In this document: positions 36,957 through 49,002 of the stretch, in pieces
Position numbering within the stretch: position 1 is the stretch's first letter
Layout of the letters: each line of letters opens with the position of its first letter
Assembly: GCA_034620365.1 (NCBI GenBank)
Contig: JAQGEQ010000297.1
Coordinates: 310,001-374,000 of the forward strand
Direction of reading: 5' to 3'
Source of the DNA: Pegea sp. RAD2-039
Taxonomy: Eukaryota > Chordata > Thaliacea > Salpida > Salpidae
Length of the DNA stretch: 64,000 nucleotides
Notes under the pieces: model-generated
What the model was told of the DNA's origin: nothing
Seen by the model: only the letters and a program-made list of their open reading frames with translations
The model's database searches: none
Translations under genes and position numbers: made by a program

Positions 36957-39900
36957 ATATTTATATTTATTTATTAGATAATGCGAAGGAGGGAACCTGA
37001 AGAGAGTACCTCTCGCTAACGCACATTCTCACCAATAACATCTATTTAGTCAAAAATATGGAAAGTAAACGATGTAACACATGGTATTTCAGTAGTCCTC
37101 AAACCATATGACAGTGAAAAATTTCATGGAATGTTAATAATATAAGAAAGAGAAAAAAATCACAGTTTAGAAATGACAATGTTGGCAATATTATAACGGT
37201 TCAACTTCTTTTTCAACAACGCGAGCAACTCCGAGATGACAAGGCCTGATGGCAACTGGTTCCATGTAATGATTGTGCAGTATGAGAAAAAAAATTTGCT
37301 CTGACCAATGTACCAGGTGATATAGGCTTATTAAGATGTAATGTGTGTCGTCTGAGCTGATATAACTTGAGGGAAGGACTAATGGAAAAGATATCAAGGA
37401 ATTGAAGGTCAATTAAATTGTGGATAATTTAAAAAAAGAAATAAGTCGTATTGAATCCGTCCAAGTTCCAAAGTATCTAAATTGAAGAAACTGAGACGAT
37501 GTTTATAACTATCATATTTAATATTAAGTTTCCTGCATACTAATTTCGTAAACGTGGCCTGAACAGGTTCGATTTTTTTGGTATCACTAACTTGATATGG
37601 TATCCATGCACTAACATTGTGTTTAAGAATTGGATGTACGTACAATTTGAAAAAATTGATAAAAAAGCATGGGTCCTTGGAATTAAAGGTCTTTATAATT
37701 AATACGACAAAGTTGATTGAATTTCTAAAGATTTTGGTAACATAATTGCGCCATTTAAAGTCAGATGATAGAGTAATGCCAAGGTCTAGGGCCGAAGATA
37801 TTCGTTGAATAATTAATCCATTGATGGAGTATTGGTTGAAGGAACTTGCAGCTGATTTACGAGAAAAAGCTTTAAGTTCAAACTTTGTGGGCTGGATTCT
37901 GAGCTGCCAATTTGTAAACCAGTTTTCTACAGTGTGTAGTGCAGTTTGAAGTTTTGAAGGATTACAAGAAAATAGCTTGATATCATCTGCATATACAAAA
38001 ACACAGCCATCATTTACTGCTAACAGTTTTCTGATAAGGTCTTCAATGAAAACTGAAAAGAGAAGGGGAGCCAAAACAGAACCCTGTGAAACACCACTAG
38101 AGATTTGACTAAAAGTAGATAAAGATCTTTCCACACGAGTTTGTTGGGTTCTACCTGATGAGTAATCTTCAATCCACTGTAAGATAAAGCTGTTGATTTT
38201 TAAAGTTTTCAATACATTAACGAGCTTAGTGTGTGGGACAGAATCAAACGCTTTAGAAAATTCGAGGTATCTGATGTCACAGAGAGTATTACTTTCGTAA
38301 CGGACTGTAAGCTCATTAATAAAAGTGAGATGTTGAGTCGGGGAAGATCTATGTTTCACAAAACCATGCTGGACATCAGATGGTGCTCCATCAATGAATG
38401 TGAATGATATGTTCTTGAGTTCTGCAGATAACTAAAGTCAGCGAAACTGGTCTGTACTTAACTGCAGAGTTTCTGGGATCTTTTTTACAAATTGGTGTAA
38501 TAAGAGCTTTCTTCCAAATTTGTGGAACTCTAACTCGCCTCAGAGTCATGTTTAAGAAAAGCGATAAAGGTAGTGATAAAGATGAAGTAGTTTTTCTTAA
38601 AACCAAAGCTGGGATCTGATCTGGGGTGTTGGAAACTTATGATTTTAAAGAAGAAATAGCCTTATATACCTCCTGACCGTTTTGTCAAGATCTACCATCT
38701 CAGAGACATTTGTAAGATTGTCGGAGTAGGAGAGAGAAGGAGTATTGTCATCATCGGTTATAAAGACGCTATTAAATTGATTGTTTAGCAACTCAGCTTT
38801 ATTTTCTGGTTCTATCACAAGCTGGTCGCTGTTATCAATTAGGGGAGGTATTTGAGATCTTGCCTTAAGCTTGCGATTTATGAAATCAAAAAACGTTTTC
38901 TTGCAAGAAACTATACAAAGATCTTTGTAAAGCTATTTGATGGAAGAGTCTGTTTTAGTTTGTTTGTATAGGAGGTTTTTTTAGTGTTGTAAATTCATTA
39001 AATATTTGGGCAAACGTGGTTTTGTGTTGGCTCTATAAAAAGGTATGAATTTTTCGATTGACTCTTCAACCATGTTATTAAACCTTGAGTAAATAGTATT
39101 GATGTCTTCGGAAAAGTTGAAAACAGATATCTAGTCAACATCTGATTTAAATTTGTTAATGCCATTATAAATTCCACAGTAAAAATTCCTTTTGCTTGAA
39201 GCTGTAACGTTCATACAAAAAGTTTAATGGAGCTTGAATTCAATCATATTGTGATCGCATGTCAAAGCAAAAGGTTCTTTATGACCAACCTAGATAATGT
39301 TCTTGGTTTTGATGTGATAAGAAGATCCAAAGTATTGCCAATAACTTGGGTCGGAAAATTAACCTAATAAGTAGATTATTGGCATTGAGGAAGCTTACGA
39401 AGGCATGACTTAGAAAGGCTGAATTAGTATTATTGCTATCTAAGTTAAACGATTTTCGAATAAATGCTTGGGTTGTTCCAATCAATTTTACTAAAATTAA
39501 AATCGCCCAAAATGTATAACTCAGGACAGACAACACTCTTCAGAACCTTCAATAAGGCCTTAACAGTAACCTTATCATTAGATTTTGAGGGTGATAGATA
39601 TGTACATATAAAACGAGAAAATTTGAAATTTGAGTAATGAAAATCAAAAGCGATAGTCTCAAGCCCTGGACACTTAATGGGATCGATCTGAACTCTAGAG
39701 ATCTTGGGTGCAAACGATATTTTTTAAATTACGCAAACAACCCCGCCTCTATCGTACAGTCTATCACAACGCAAAACGCAAAAAAGATTTCCGTCAAACA
39801 GAAAAGAATCAGGATAAAACGGTTTTATCCAAGTTTCAGTAATAAAAATAAATGTGAAATCTTGGGAAAGCAAAAGAGCTTTCAATTGAAAAATAATCGA

Positions 39901-40647
39901 CCGTGCATTCAAGAACATACTTAATGTGATAGAAGACTTGTCTTTTTGACGTTTGTGACATTTGATGATGGGCTTCTGTAAATTGATATCTTGGGTATTA
40001 ACAATTGTGTCCGGAGAGAGTTTGAAAAAAGAAGATGTGGGTCCAGTGGTTATTTTCCACTTCCGTTTTTTGAAAAAAAAAACCTTGACAGTTCTTAAAG
40101 CCCATGGTGGACCTCGAGCTTTGTATTTGAAATAAGTTGGTTGCTCGTTCTGATTCCAATTATATGCCTCTTTTAGAAGAGGCATACTTTCTAGGCGACC
40201 ATCTTCACACATATAATGTGCTACTCTAATGCGATCAAACTTTTCGTCAAGCATTAGCGTATACAACTTGGCAAGAAGCTTGCATTTGTTCCAACTTTCT
40301 TAAAAGGACACTTTCAACGGTCTTTGATGATCTGAGCTTTTTGCTCCAAGTCTAGTCATTGATACTTTTGGAACATCCACAAAAGCAAGGCTTTGAGAGC
40401 ACATTTGAATAAAAAACTTACTGTCATCATCTTTATTAGTCTCAGAGACATTAAAGATGATGACATTGTTTTCGCTGTCATCACGATATAAAGTGAGCTT
40501 TTTGTGCGTGTCGGTGACCTACTTGGCAAGAAGCTGCACTATGCTAGCATTTTTGTCGGAACCGGGATCACCGACCACCGAGGCCCATGTGACTGAGCCC
40601 CATTAGGTCGTTTTTGCTCTAAATCTAAAAGATATTTAGAGGTTCAA
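36957..40647 (-). mobile_element. CR1/jockey-like LINE, copy 2
   Basis: Same element as copy 1, carried by the duplication rather than a separate insertion, because the surrounding host sequence is duplicated with it. Here the reverse transcriptase frame is longer (37409-38359, 316 codons through YADDIKLF to the C-terminal LNYPQF), and the frame leading into the endonuclease is continuous (39724-40266, 180 codons, with ITETW and PDSFLFDG). Between endonuclease and RT the frame is broken, so this copy is also inactive. Confidence 0.85.
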
Positions 40648-41337
40648 TAATTTTTTATAAAAAACATTTTTTTTAATTTTTGCTATGATGAAAAAAGTGT
40701 AAATGAAAAATTAAAGTTTAAAGTTTAAAGTTCATGTGATGCTTTTTTATTTGAACTCATAACAAGTAAGAAAATTTGTTATACTCTTCATTCACTAAAG
40801 TAATCTATCATTGTCATCCTATATGATTGTTGACATCTATAACTTCTTTTTTAACCTTCTTCTATAAATAAACTTTAAGTAAATAGTTTTTCAGTAAAGT
40901 CTTCTGATGATATTTCAAAAATTTAAAAAAACGGCTAATTATGAGATAACATTAAACTTAATATTACTTATTTTAACTAGACTTTAAATTTATATCATTT
41001 GTTACTAGCTCCAAAAAACCACTTAGAAAATTCTGTACATTTTAGAAACTAGTCAACAAAAAACTAAATCACATACTATCCTTTATTAAATAATACACAA
41101 GCTTTAATAATGAAAAGCCACATCTATAGAATATTAAATTAGAATTTCTATTTTGTTGCAATTTTTATTATTTACAAAGTACTAAAGCGTTGAAATTTTT
41201 GTTATAAATTTTGAAACATCAGATCAAAATCATTCGTGTATTAAAGATAACCAGCATTGAGCTTTAAGCTTGTAAAGAATAATTTTGATTGAAGCTTTAA
41301 AGTACTCCTTATATTGTTAAACTAAAGTAAGCAAAAA

Positions 41338-41862
41338 ATGTTTGATCTCTACTATTATTTAATTTTTTGTCTAATTGTTATTTTGTTCGTTGCTTCTTGG
41401 CATTTGAAAGCATTTTTAAACAAAAGATATCGCGGTTCAGTTACTCGTAACGCCATAGAAGAAATACCTTCAAATAGATCTTCGAACCATAGTACAGATG
41501 AAGCAGAAGACCACGGTCAAGGAGAAAGCAATGATATGAACACCTGCGTTGATTTAACTGCTAAAGAATATAATGAAAGCAAAGAATTAATTTCAAGTCC
41601 AACGTTAGAAAGTCTGCAAGATGTTTCTACTGTTAAAGAATGAATTGCCGAATCAAATTCTTGTAAATCTAGTATGAACAGTTTCAAAGGTTTAAGTTCA
41701 AATTCTAGTGACAATGGAATAACATTTAATGAAGTTGTTCAACCTGAAGATAAAACTGTTCATTTAACTCGGCAAGTTGATGAAACCAATGTTGATGAAA
41801 ACTCTCAAGTGTTAGTATCAAGTGTTCTTAACCGGGATACAGAAAAATCAGTTGAAGATTAA
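41338..41862 (+). pseudogene. Membrane protein paralog, copy 2, with the same in-frame TGA
   Basis: Nearly identical to 34750-35274. The TGA is at 41641-41643 and the frame stays open after it to TAA at 41860-41862. One visible amino-acid difference from copy 1 lies after the TGA (NSSDNG here, NFSDNG there); the 27209 paralog has Ser, so copy 2 is ancestral at this site. An AATAAA lies at 42094. Confidence 0.6.
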
Positions 41863-42093
41863 CTTTGCAGAAAAATTAGATTTATGAGTTCTTGTGATAT
41901 ATAATTTGAAACACCTTTTGGCAACCAACTTCAAGCATTCGTCAGATTCTTGTTGAGCAGCTGGCTAATAACTTTGTCTGATCTCGCGATTATTTTAAAA
42001 TTCCATTATTTTTCGAGTCATTATTTAATGATTATTTTATGAAAAAAATCTCTTAAACAATCAACTTTTCAATAACGTTTCAACATTTTTTTG

Positions 42094-42099
42094 AATAAA
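42094..42099 (+). promoter_or_regulatory. Polyadenylation signal, membrane protein copy 2
   Basis: AATAAA in the conserved context shared with 27995 and 35507. Confidence 0.45.
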
Positions 42100-43067
42100 A
42101 GTTTTTCTGTAATCGTTTATACATTTGGCTGATACCGAAGTTTATTTTGTAAGAGTTTTAAATTTACAGTTGCAGAAAACCTGGAAATCTTATAGTTGCT
42201 GTTTAAAATAGATTTATAGAATATCTAATGTGTGACAAATAGTCATAGGTTCTTTAGAATACGTTACAACTTAATCATATAAAAAGTTGTAAAACAAAAG
42301 ATAAACTCTTAATTTAGACAAAAATTTTAGAAAAAAGACTTATAGAACGATGAATTATATAGAAAAAGACTTCCTGGAGTTTAACTTCAAGTTCTTTATT
42401 TTTTACAATACACCCTCTTACGAATCCCCGGGAAAGCTCTTAGCTTGTTCATTAAATGTGTTTAAATTCTAAAGTTTATTAAAAACTTAGTGTCATTCAC
42501 AGTAGATGGTAGACTATGTTGACATAAAGAACAACCAAGTTACATCAAACGAAAACTTTTGTATGGTCTTATTATCATTTTTTCTTATTGAATCTATGGT
42601 TAACAAACTTGTGATTGAATAAAATATAGTTGTACCTTCTATAAGAAACGGATATTTTTTTATATCAATTTTAAGTTTGGTAGTGAATTTTGGTTGGCCT
42701 ATTCTGAGTGTTAGATTAGTCATATCTTATCCATATGATAATAATTATATACTTTTGTATTTAGCTGCTAAGTTTAACATAAACTGAGTTTATCTAACAG
42801 AAAATAAACTAACATCTCAAAATAGTAATTATAAGTAAATAATGATTACTAAGATCTCCTTAATCTTTTAAATCTTTTTATAAAAGAGGCTAATTGAATT
42901 CTCAGATTGAAAAAAATCTGACGAAAAATGTTTTTTTAATTTCGTTGTAAATGATTATTTATTTTTAATAGTATAAGAATGATAAAGTGCAAACATTTCT
43001 ATTTTTTAAGTCATTTTTAAAACAAACTTTAGAATTTTTTGTTCGTGAGTAGAGTAATTGCTAAACT

Positions 43068-43942
43068 GAGAATGGAAGTAGTGAAGACTTTTTCTTTTAG
43101 GTGAGAAGAAAATTAAAAGGAAATATTACTCTGCGGAGTATCTTGATGAAGGTTGGTTTTGACAAGTAAGCAAACGATATACTAAAGGTCGTGGTGTTTA
43201 CGCGAAACATTCACCTGAAAAGCTTAGAAAATCTTCACTTTCTGTAACTCCAATGTAAAATCGACTGACATCTCTTTTTGATATTTGCAAAAAAGACAGT
43301 TTAATAAAACCCTTGAAATATTCATTTAAGAAGCTGGTATAATCACAATAAGGAGTTATACAGGGGTTATATTCCAAGTGATAGCTGTTATCAACCAGAT
43401 ACAAAAAATAGTGATTACACCTAAAAGTCATAAGAACAGGTTTAAAGTCAACCAGATCAACTGAAAAATAAAAATAACTTTTACAACAAAAATTTTAGAA
43501 ATAACTATTCAAATTTGAAACTGTAAAAACAAAAATATGATTTTTAAAAGGGTTTCCTTGTAAAGCTTTCCTTACATGCTTGATGCTTTCATTTTTTAAC
43601 AGAGGCAAAATATAATAATGTTTCAAATTATGAAAAAATGAGAAAATCTGAGGACTTCAAAGGTTTAATAAAACATTCTAAAGAACATGGGTTTAAGTTT
43701 GTTCAGTAGAATAAAGATACGACAGCAAGAGATAATATACCTTTTAAGTAAACCTGTAAATGAACTTAATGATTGGATTTGCTGATAACAAATATATTGT
43801 ATAATGTTTAAGAAAACGTCCGTTGAAAGAATTTACAGATTATTCAGCTCCAAACACTAATGAGGAAATGACCAGTGAAGAGATTGATAACGTGTTGCAA
43901 TGTATGATGGAAGAATTATTAATGAACAACACTTATACGTAA
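43068..43942 (+). pseudogene. MBD-like pseudogene, near full length
   Basis: Colinear with the intact gene at 3332-4312. The MBD-like part comes first (KRKYYSAEYLDEGW, VSKRYTKGRGVY), then KSSLSVTP, then a GYIPSDSCYQPDT segment matching GKIPKGYCYQSPA. At the 3' end, KHSKEHGFKFVQ matches LKRHEFKFSRW, and RPLKEFTDYSAPNTNEEM matches RPLNEFKDFSVPFANEEI, before a TAA at 43940. Stops and frame changes occur along the way and the N-terminal 22 codons are lost. Similarity extends through the C-terminal domain, showing that domain is a genuine part of the family. Confidence 0.75.
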
Positions 43943-43949
43943 TAAACAT

Positions 43950-45300
43950 TTTACTAAATGTTGATATTTGTATAATTATTTTAAGCTTTATTTAGTCTAT
44001 ACAAGCAAAAGCTTAATCCTTACCAGCAATTTTTTCAAACTAGTTTAATTGTTTTTCATGATACTTTTGTCATGATTATTAAGGTTTGTTTTGTAGTAAA
44101 ATGATTTTTATGAGCTGGTTGTAGCAAGATTTCTTTTCATTAGTTTTATTCTTTGCCTAAATCAAGGTATCAAAGCTAAAAAATCTGTAAATTAGCTCTG
44201 TTTGTTGTAAGAAGAAATTAACTTAGGTCAAAGCAGTTATCTACATTATAGCTTTAGTTTTGTTTTGTGCAATTTCTCTTATATCTTAAAAAATTAATTA
44301 AAATTTTGTTGTTTATATATCCTTAGAAATGTTGCAAAATTATTTTTCCTTTTGCTAAGTCATCCAGAAGATTGCTGTGAGATAAGTGTATGACTCTTAA
44401 AGACAATTATTGCAATACAACTTGCAAATTAAGAAATTTGATATAAAAATATTTGATCTGCTTTTAATAACTTTTTTAAATTGCGCTGTGTAGTCTTTTA
44501 TTCCTTTTCTGATCTCGTATGACATTCATTTCACATATATTTGTTATTGTCACTATTTTTTAATGTTTATTTTTTGAGAGGACTTATTTTATTTATTCAT
44601 TACGTCATAGTAACACATGCAATCTTGAACAATTAAGGGCAAAGGTTGCTTGGTTCAAGTCGATTATAGCATCGAAAAATATCTTAAAGAAACGTGAAGA
44701 CATCGAATATAAATTCAAACTATAAATTGCATTTTTTATTGTTTTGAAATTGCAAGAAGCTTTTAAAACGGCCTATCTACCTTTAAATAAAAAGTTGTCT
44801 TCTAGTAAAAACAAAGGAATACAATTTCATAAATACAAAGTTGATGACGTGATGGTAACTTTTGGCAGAACTTGATATTATTATTTCTTAACAGGTTTCT
44901 TAATAGGGCAACCATAAACAAAGATCAAGCATTTTTAAAGCGTGAATTATAAGAAATTTCAATTATATAAGGTAATGTTCTTGATGTCAAATCTTTTTCC
45001 AGTTACTTAATTTAGTACTCTTGAAATCTTGGACGAAAGGAAAGTATATGATTTTTGCTGCATGTTGTTTAATCTATCTTTAATAAATATATTTAAAATA
45101 TACAAGCTGAAGTAATACCATAAAAATAATGGTGTTTCAGATTTACTATTCAGGATGAATAAACAGTTTATTATTCTTCAACAATTTTGAATAACAACAA
45201 CAAATTTACAAAGTCAATGACTTCTACATAAGTAAAAGTCTAAGATATTTGTTTACATATCTTTAAAAATCGTTCAACATTCTTTGTTTTAAAAAAAATA
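43950..45300. other. Intergenic between MBD pseudogene and homeobox gene
   Basis: No gene recognised. The part from about 45160 on resembles the 3' flank present in each unit of the array at 46.8-51.95 kb, so the array's first unit probably starts here. Confidence 0.4.
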
Positions 45301-45545
45301 ACTGAGGAAATATTGTATTGTTTGCACTTTAATATCCAGGAATATTTACTTAGAGATAGCCCAAATATTAAAACTTGTTTCAAATGAGATATTAAATCAT
45401 ATCAATGTAAGTTTTAGAAATTTCGGATTAATTTATACAGAAATTTAGATACATATTAGTAAAATTTAAAACATAAGTAACTAAAGAAGTTAAATTTCAC
45501 AACTGGCTTAAATACTGGTTCCAATGCATTTAGAAACAGGTAAAT

Positions 45546-46101
45546 TTAAGCAGTTTGATTCACTTGAGGATTAGTTTTACCCTCTGAAAGACATTTTTGC
45601 AAATATTTACAAAAACAGAAGTCCTTCATGTAAGCTTGCTTGACAAGTGAAGGTGGGTGTTGGCTAGTACAATCAACGTAACTTAAAGTAGCTGACTTCT
45701 TTCTTACATCTCCTTTATATTTTGAAGAACTTTGTTTATCCTCTCTTCGTCGGTTTTGCATCCAAATCTAGATAAGAGTAATTAATGATACAAAACCGGA
45801 TAAATAATAAAATTACTCGAATGGTTTTCTCATCTACTTCAGTTTCTCGCGCCAATTTGTTTCTGTAACACAAGCCCGTTTAATATTTGAAACTATTGAT
45901 TATTCACAAATAAACAAACATTTTGTCCGCATTAGGATAAGGATCTTCCTTGTAGGAATCTCTAAATATTTCAAGTTGTTGAGGTGTAAACTTAGTTCTT
46001 TTACTTTTTTGCTTGCTTTTCAAGCTTGGAACTTGCTCCTGACTTTTCATTAAACCTTGACTATCTTTGGGGTCTTGATTTTGGCTGGTATGCTGCGACA
46101 T
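45546..46101 (-). CDS. Divergent homeobox gene, three exons, 149 aa
   Basis: Spliced model, minus strand: exon 1 45920-46101, exon 2 45817-45862, exon 3 45546-45767; introns of 57 and 49 bases, GT-AG. The product starts MSQHTSQNQDPK and ends NPQVNQTA. The homeodomain spans residues 31-90 with no insertion or deletion: R5, F8, F16, Y20 (helix 1), L34 (helix 2) and helix 3 with W48, M49, Q50, N51, R52, R53. W48, N51 and R53 are the invariant residues; M49 replaces the usual F and F16 the usual L. The second intron lies exactly between homeodomain residues 46 and 47, a position frequent in PRD-class genes, and Q50 is common there, but no orthology is claimed. The 59-residue tail has several cysteines and no known motif. 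The gene is the intact head of the tandem array to its right. Presumed nuclear DNA-binding regulator. Confidence 0.8.
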
Positions 46102-46800
46102 TTTTATTATGGCGTTTACAGTTTTTACCTATGTCAACCAAATCTGAATAGTAAAAAATAATTTCAAATTTACAAACATTAAAAGGAAACAAATTTAATA
46201 TCCAAAGAAGCTTTTTTTGAAGAAATTATTTTTAAGTGACGTTTTCAAGCTAAAAATAGCTTGAAAAATCAATCAAAATGAAGTTTAATTTTTCTCTAAC
46301 TCTTACGCAGTTAGATAATACTGTCACAATAGATTAATGGTAATAAAAACAAACTATTTATTTAGCTACATTGAAAATAATGTAGAAAATCAAATAAATT
46401 TTTAAATAAAACGAACAAATAAGACATAGAAGAAGTAAGTTTAAGTAAGCAAATTTGTCATTTACTAAAATTGAAAAGCTGGTACTTCTTATAATATATT
46501 AAAAATTCATATATAAATTTATCTAGAAGTTAGTAAATGAATACAGATTAAAAATATTAGATATCTAACACTGTATGCTAAATAATAAACTATAGAAGCA
46601 TGTCTTGCTGATATAAGCTCTACACTAGCTGCAATTAAAATAAAACACATAAAATATTTTAGTAACTGTAGGCAAAATAATTTTTAAGTTATTATTATTA
46701 GTAAGAGCAAAAGATAAAAAAATAACAAATCTCTTTCTTCAACATCAAAAGTGTTTTTTTTTTCAAAAGATAAAAATAAAAGTAGTTAATAACTAACATT
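46102..46800. repeat. Upstream region of homeobox gene, shared with array units
   Basis: Blocks such as TGACGTTTTCAAGCTAAAAA, the TAATAAAAACAAACTATT motif and GCTGATATAAGCTCTACACT recur in the same order in the units at 47.7-51.6 kb. The promoter region of the homeobox gene is therefore part of the repeat unit. Confidence 0.65.
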
Positions 46801-47699
46801 GACATCTAAAACCAATCAAAGAAAAAGCAAATGAAAACTTTTAATCTTAATTAATACTCAAATTAGTAATACTATTATGCAATAAAGTTACATATTGTGA
46901 AAAATAAAAATAGATTTGTTTATTTAGCTTGATTTAAATTGTCAACAATAACAAAAAATGAATTTCGGAATGTTTATACATTCTTTGTTTTGAAGAAATC
47001 TGCGAAACAAAATGTTTATTATTTTTCCCTTTGATACTTCTGAAAACATATTTATAAGCAGTCTTAATGTTAATGTTATTTTCAAGAAAGTTATTAAATC
47101 ATAACCTAATACACTGAAAAGCATTTAGAATTAACTATGAAAAGTAGAATTTAAAACGGGTTGAAGGCTAAGACATTTTCTTTAGCAACTAATATTTATT
47201 TATGTGCCACAATCGTCTAAACAGTCAAATGTAATTTCAAATTTACAAAACAATAAATAATGTTGTTCTAAATTTAGCTTTTTTAAGAAGAGTCTTTTGT
47301 AATTGATGTTTTAAGGCTAAATAGTTACTGAGAAGTCAATCAAAAGAATGATTTAGATTCATTTATGCTTCATTATCAGTAGGAAAGTAGTGTAAAAATA
47401 TATTTATAGTAAAAAATACATTTATAGAAGCAAACTATTCAGTTAGCCACTTTGATAATAGTGCATAAAAGTAAATCAAACTTTAAATAAATAGAACAAA
47501 AAGAATCAAAAAGAAAGTTAACTTTTTAAAGCAAACTTATCTTTTACTAAAGTTAAAAGCTTGTAGGTATTACATTATTTTCAAAATTGATCTAAAAGTA
47601 AGTTATTAACTACATACAGAATAAAGTAACTCTAAAACTGTATTTACTTACTTCATAATAAGAAAAAGGAAATTATGCTATATGTCACTATCTAATAAT
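46801..47699. repeat. Array unit 1 (about 0.9 kb, gene remnant missing)
   Basis: Starts at GACATCTAAA and aligns with the later units, but about 400 bases are missing near 47170 where the others carry the homeobox remnant. Contains only flanking sequence. Confidence 0.7.
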
Positions 47700-49002
47700 G
47701 ACATCTAAAATCTTTCAAACATAAATAAAATACAAACTTTTAGCCCTAGGTATCCTTCAGTTTCAATTTTATTTTATAATAAAGTTAGAAACATATTGTT
47801 AAAAAAAAAAAAAATCTGTATAATAACTTTACTTAATTGCTTTAAACTGTGTGTTGCTAGAACAAAGCTCTTCAACAAATGACTTGAGTTTAAGTAAAAA
47901 GCGAAATAATTGTTTATAATGTTTTGGAATATTTAAACATTTTTTGGTTTGAAAACAAAAATATTGTTTATTTTGTTTTTTTCATATCTTTGAAAATATA
48001 GCAATAAAAAGTCCTAAGGTTAAACCTATTTATAAACATTATATCAAATCATACCATAATAAGCTGAAAAATGTTTACAATTATCAAATTATCTATAAAA
48101 TTTAGAATTTAAAACTGCTTGTAATAACAATGCTTTCAATGATTTTGAAAACAGATAAAATTAAGCTGCTGGATTTGCTTAGAGTTGCTTGCACTTAAAC
48201 TTATTTATTTTACTTATTTGCTTACTTTTCAACGAAGGAAGATTTATAAACGAACTTAAACCCTACTCTTCACTTCTTACCAAGACTTGAATATTGATCG
48301 AATCTTGATGTGAGCCTGTAAGTTGTGATACTTTCATTAGAGCCTAATATTCATATATGTGTCACAAAATTCTCAACAGTCAAGCAAAATTTCAAATTTA
48401 CAAAACAATAATAATTTTTTTCTAAAATTAACAGTTTCTAAAAGAGTCTGTTTGTAAGTGACGTTTTTAAGATAAATAGTTACTGAGAAATCAATCAAAA
48501 TAAAGATTTAAATTCACTTATACTTAATTATCAGTAAGATAACAATGTAAAAACAGATTTATGGAAAAAATAAATTAATAAAAACAAACTATTAATTTAG
48601 CTAGATTGATAATAGTACAAAAAAAGTAAATCAAACTTTAAATAAATGGAACAAAAAAAAACCTCATAGAAAAGTAGCTTCGTTAAAGCAAACTTATCTT
48701 TTACTAAAATTAAAAAAGCTCATAGGTATTAAACAGCTTTCAAAATTCATCTAAAAGTAAGTTATTAACTAGAGTTATGCTAGCTAAGAATCTTTAGCAG
48801 TATCTCTTGCTGATATAAGCTGTATACTAGCTGCAATCAAAGTAAAATCTAGGTAAAACTAAAGCTAGCAACTGTTAGGGAAGTAATTTCAAAGTTATTA
48901 TTTATTTTAAAAGTATAGAAAAGTCTTTTTTATCAACATACAAAGTAAAGTTACTTCCTAATACAAGAAATATTATTAAGCTAGGTATCAACATCTAATA
49001 TT
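47700..49002. repeat. Array unit 2 (about 1.30 kb)
   Basis: Anchor GACATCTAAA at 47700, a shared GACTTGAGTTTAAGTAAAAA at 47881, and a homeobox remnant at 48161-48337. Confidence 0.85.
48161..48337 (-). pseudogene. Internally deleted homeobox copy in unit 2
   Basis: Minus-strand sequence aligns with the start of the homeobox gene (KVSQLTGSHQDSI-, then LKSKQ) and jumps directly to its last codons (VNPAA then TAA, against VNQTA and TAA). Most of exon 1 after the QQL position, all of exon 2 and most of exon 3 are absent, so the homeodomain is gone. Stops are present. Confidence 0.65.

Larger units (their letters stand above)
36645..43219. repeat. Tandem duplication, unit 2 (about 6.58 kb)
   Basis: Second copy of 30058-36638. 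Here the right edge runs seamlessly into the rest of the MBD-like pseudogene, so the right end of unit 2 is the ancestral flank. Confidence 0.9.

Noticed and set aside
44630-44670. Possible tRNA-like B box (GGTTCAAGTCG)
   Set aside because: No A box at the right distance and no cloverleaf could be drawn.
45546-45761. Treating the homeobox exon 3 frame as a separate small gene
   Set aside because: Its first codons are helix 3 of a homeodomain and join in frame to two upstream exons through GT-AG introns.
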